Assembly (NCBI GenBank): GCA_038148895.1
Contig: JBBVGQ010000003.1
Direction: 5' to 3' (one strand)
Length of the DNA: 64,000 nt
Source of the DNA: Tamlana sp038148895
GTDB taxonomy: Bacteria > Bacteroidota > Bacteroidia > Flavobacteriales > Flavobacteriaceae
Shown here: one piece after another, positions 63,021 through 64,000 of the stretch
How the letters are laid out: each line of letters starts with the position of its first letter
Numbering within the stretch: the stretch's first letter is position 1
Position numbers and translations under genes: made by a program
Notes under the pieces: generated by a model
Seen by the model: only the letters and a program-made list of their open reading frames with translations
What the model was told of the DNA's origin: nothing
The model's database searches: none

Positions 63021-63812
63021 ATGAATGCCAAATCCTTCACTTTAATGGCTTGCGGCTTATTATTAGCTATATCTTGTAAAAACGGTAAAAAAGAAACCAC
63101 AACCACCCACGAACAAACTAAGCACGAACAACATTGGAGCTATTCTGGAGAAACATCACCGGAGCATTGGGCAGAAATTGAAAAAAATTCCGATTGCGAT
63201 GGAAAACACCAATCACCCATAAACATTATTCATAAAGACACAGATTCTTCGGCTACCAAAAACAATTTGAAAATACTATACACACCTACAACACTTATCA
63301 GTAAGGTTGAAAACAATGGGCATTCCATCCAGTTTGATTTTGAAACTGGTGATTCCATCAACTACAAAAACGAAACCTTTTACCTTAAACAAATTCATTT
63401 TCATGAGCCTTCAGAACATCGAATTAACGGCATTATCTATCCTATTGAAATGCATTTGGTACACCTCAGTAAATCAGGGGAAATCACCGTTTTGAGCATT
63501 TTGGGAGAAGAAGGTGACGACAGTGAGTTGTTCGAGTTTTTCGATAGCTTTTTACCCATTGAAAACGGAGCTAGTAAAGACATTCATCACAACATAGATT
63601 TGTCTTCCCTATTTAAGGGCAACAATAATTTTTACTCTTACAATGGCTCGTTAACCACCCCACCATGCAGTGAAAATGTAAATTGGGTGGTTTTTAAACA
63701 ACCCATTGTACTTTCGGTTGAAGAAGTAGTAAAACTTAAAAACAACATGCCATTAAACAACTACCGTAACGAACAACCCTTAAACGACCGGGTGGTAACC
63801 TTAAATTATTAG
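63021..63812 (+). CDS. Alpha-type carbonic anhydrase, lipoprotein
   Basis: A 263-residue zinc enzyme. Lipoprotein signal LMACGLLLAISC; alpha-CA signature HWSYSGETSPEHWAEI, then KHQSPINI; zinc histidines in QIHFHEPSEH (two) and EMHLVHL (one); the threonine gate region in NGSLTTPPCSENVNWVVF. It hydrates CO2 in the periplasm or on the outer membrane. Seven bases separate it from the HAD gene that follows. All catalytic residues look intact. Confidence 0.95.
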   Translation: MNAKSFTLMACGLLLAISCKNGKKETTTTHEQTKHEQHWSYSGETSPEHWAEIEKNSDCDGKHQSPINIIHKDTDSSATKNNLKILYTPTTLISKVENNGHSIQFDFETGDSINYKNETFYLKQIHFHEPSEHRINGIIYPIEMHLVHLSKSGEITVLSILGEEGDDSELFEFFDSFLPIENGASKDIHHNIDLSSLFKGNNNFYSYNGSLTTPPCSENVNWVVFKQPIVLSVEEVVKLKNNMPLNNYRNEQPLNDRVVTLNY

Positions 63813-63818
63813 TGCAAT

Positions 63819-64000
63819 ATGGGTTATAAAGCCGTAATTTTTGATTTAGATGGCACATTGGTAAATTCAATTGAAGATATAGCCGATGCCATGAATACCG
63901 TGCTGCAAAGCTACAATTACCCAACGCATGGTTATGAAATCTATAAACAATTTGTCGGAAGTGGTATAAAACGCTTGGTTGTAAAGGCTTTACCAGAAAA
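63819..64000 (+). CDS. HAD superfamily phosphatase (phosphoglycolate phosphatase-like), N-terminal part
   Basis: Sixty codons are present before the window ends. It opens MGYKAVIFDLDGTLVNS, the HAD motif I with nucleophile aspartate and DxD acid, followed by the helical cap start (EDIADAMNTVLQ) and FVGSGIKRLV typical of Gph-like enzymes. Probably dephosphorylates phosphoglycolate or a sugar phosphate. It may be co-transcribed with the carbonic anhydrase, six bases upstream. Confidence 0.88.
   Translation, partial: MGYKAVIFDLDGTLVNSIEDIADAMNTVLQSYNYPTHGYEIYKQFVGSGIKRLVVKALPE

Overview
The window reads as a chromosomal segment of a low-GC flavobacterium (Bacteroidota, probably Flavobacteriaceae). 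The pointers are a PorQ type IX secretion protein, the menaquinone genes menA/B/C/E, Bacteroidota-specific DUF6452, DUF6048 and DUF6768 proteins, lipoproteins with flavobacterial signal sequences, and several TAnnTTTG -7 boxes with TTG about 19-20 bases upstream. The genus cannot be fixed from the sequence. I saw no rRNA, tRNA, insertion sequence, integrase or CRISPR array.

Layout. 1-6.0 kb (minus): a sugar-acid catabolic operon with a DapA-family lyase/aldolase, a sodium:solute symporter, an iron-type alcohol dehydrogenase, a PdxA2-type dehydrogenase, a DUF1537 acid-sugar kinase and a solute-binding-like protein cut by the window edge. 6.2-8.5 kb: ornithine aminotransferase and an ECF sigma factor with a membrane partner. 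8.6-20.1 kb: mostly housekeeping genes (rlmD, two Bacteroidota-specific envelope proteins, cmk, porQ, lon, rhomboid protease, lipid A-type acyltransferase, guaC) plus a hybrid histidine kinase whose phosphoacceptor histidine is a tyrosine. 20.3-27.1 kb: a three-gene operon (transglutaminase-DUF2126, circularly permuted ATP-grasp fused to alpha-E, second transglutaminase), a probable peptide-modification or amide-ligase system of unknown product.

27.2-31.3 kb holds the most striking accessory unit: three overlapping genes for a D12-class DNA adenine methyltransferase, a HerA-like hexameric ATPase and a NurA-like nuclease carrying an extra zinc ribbon. It looks like a compact methylate-self / degrade-non-self DNA defence module. 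It sits between ordinary chromosomal genes with no mobility gene in view.

31.4-45.8 kb: a double-cassette ABC ATPase with a dead first cassette, a repeat-rich 280-base spacer, an N-acetylglucosamine kinase-like gene, gapA, pfkA and a giant tamB (all minus). Divergent from these is a plus-strand run tsaD, rsmE, DUF4159, trmH-like, AI-2E-like and a THUMP-like methyltransferase. 45.9-49.9 kb: an FMN reductase-MarR-pirin operon whose promoter is overlapped by a near-perfect operator palindrome, facing an acyl-CoA carboxylase beta subunit with a related palindrome, then doxX. 49.9-57.3 kb (minus): the menaquinone cluster menB-menA-UPF0173-menC-CPBP protease-menE followed by sppA. 57.3-64 kb: a 54-codon membrane peptide gene with a good promoter, ung, holA, an HsdR_N-domain nuclease-fold protein, a glycosyltransferase, an OmpA-family lipoprotein with a clear terminator, a DUF1080 lipoprotein, an alpha-carbonic anhydrase and the start of a HAD phosphatase.
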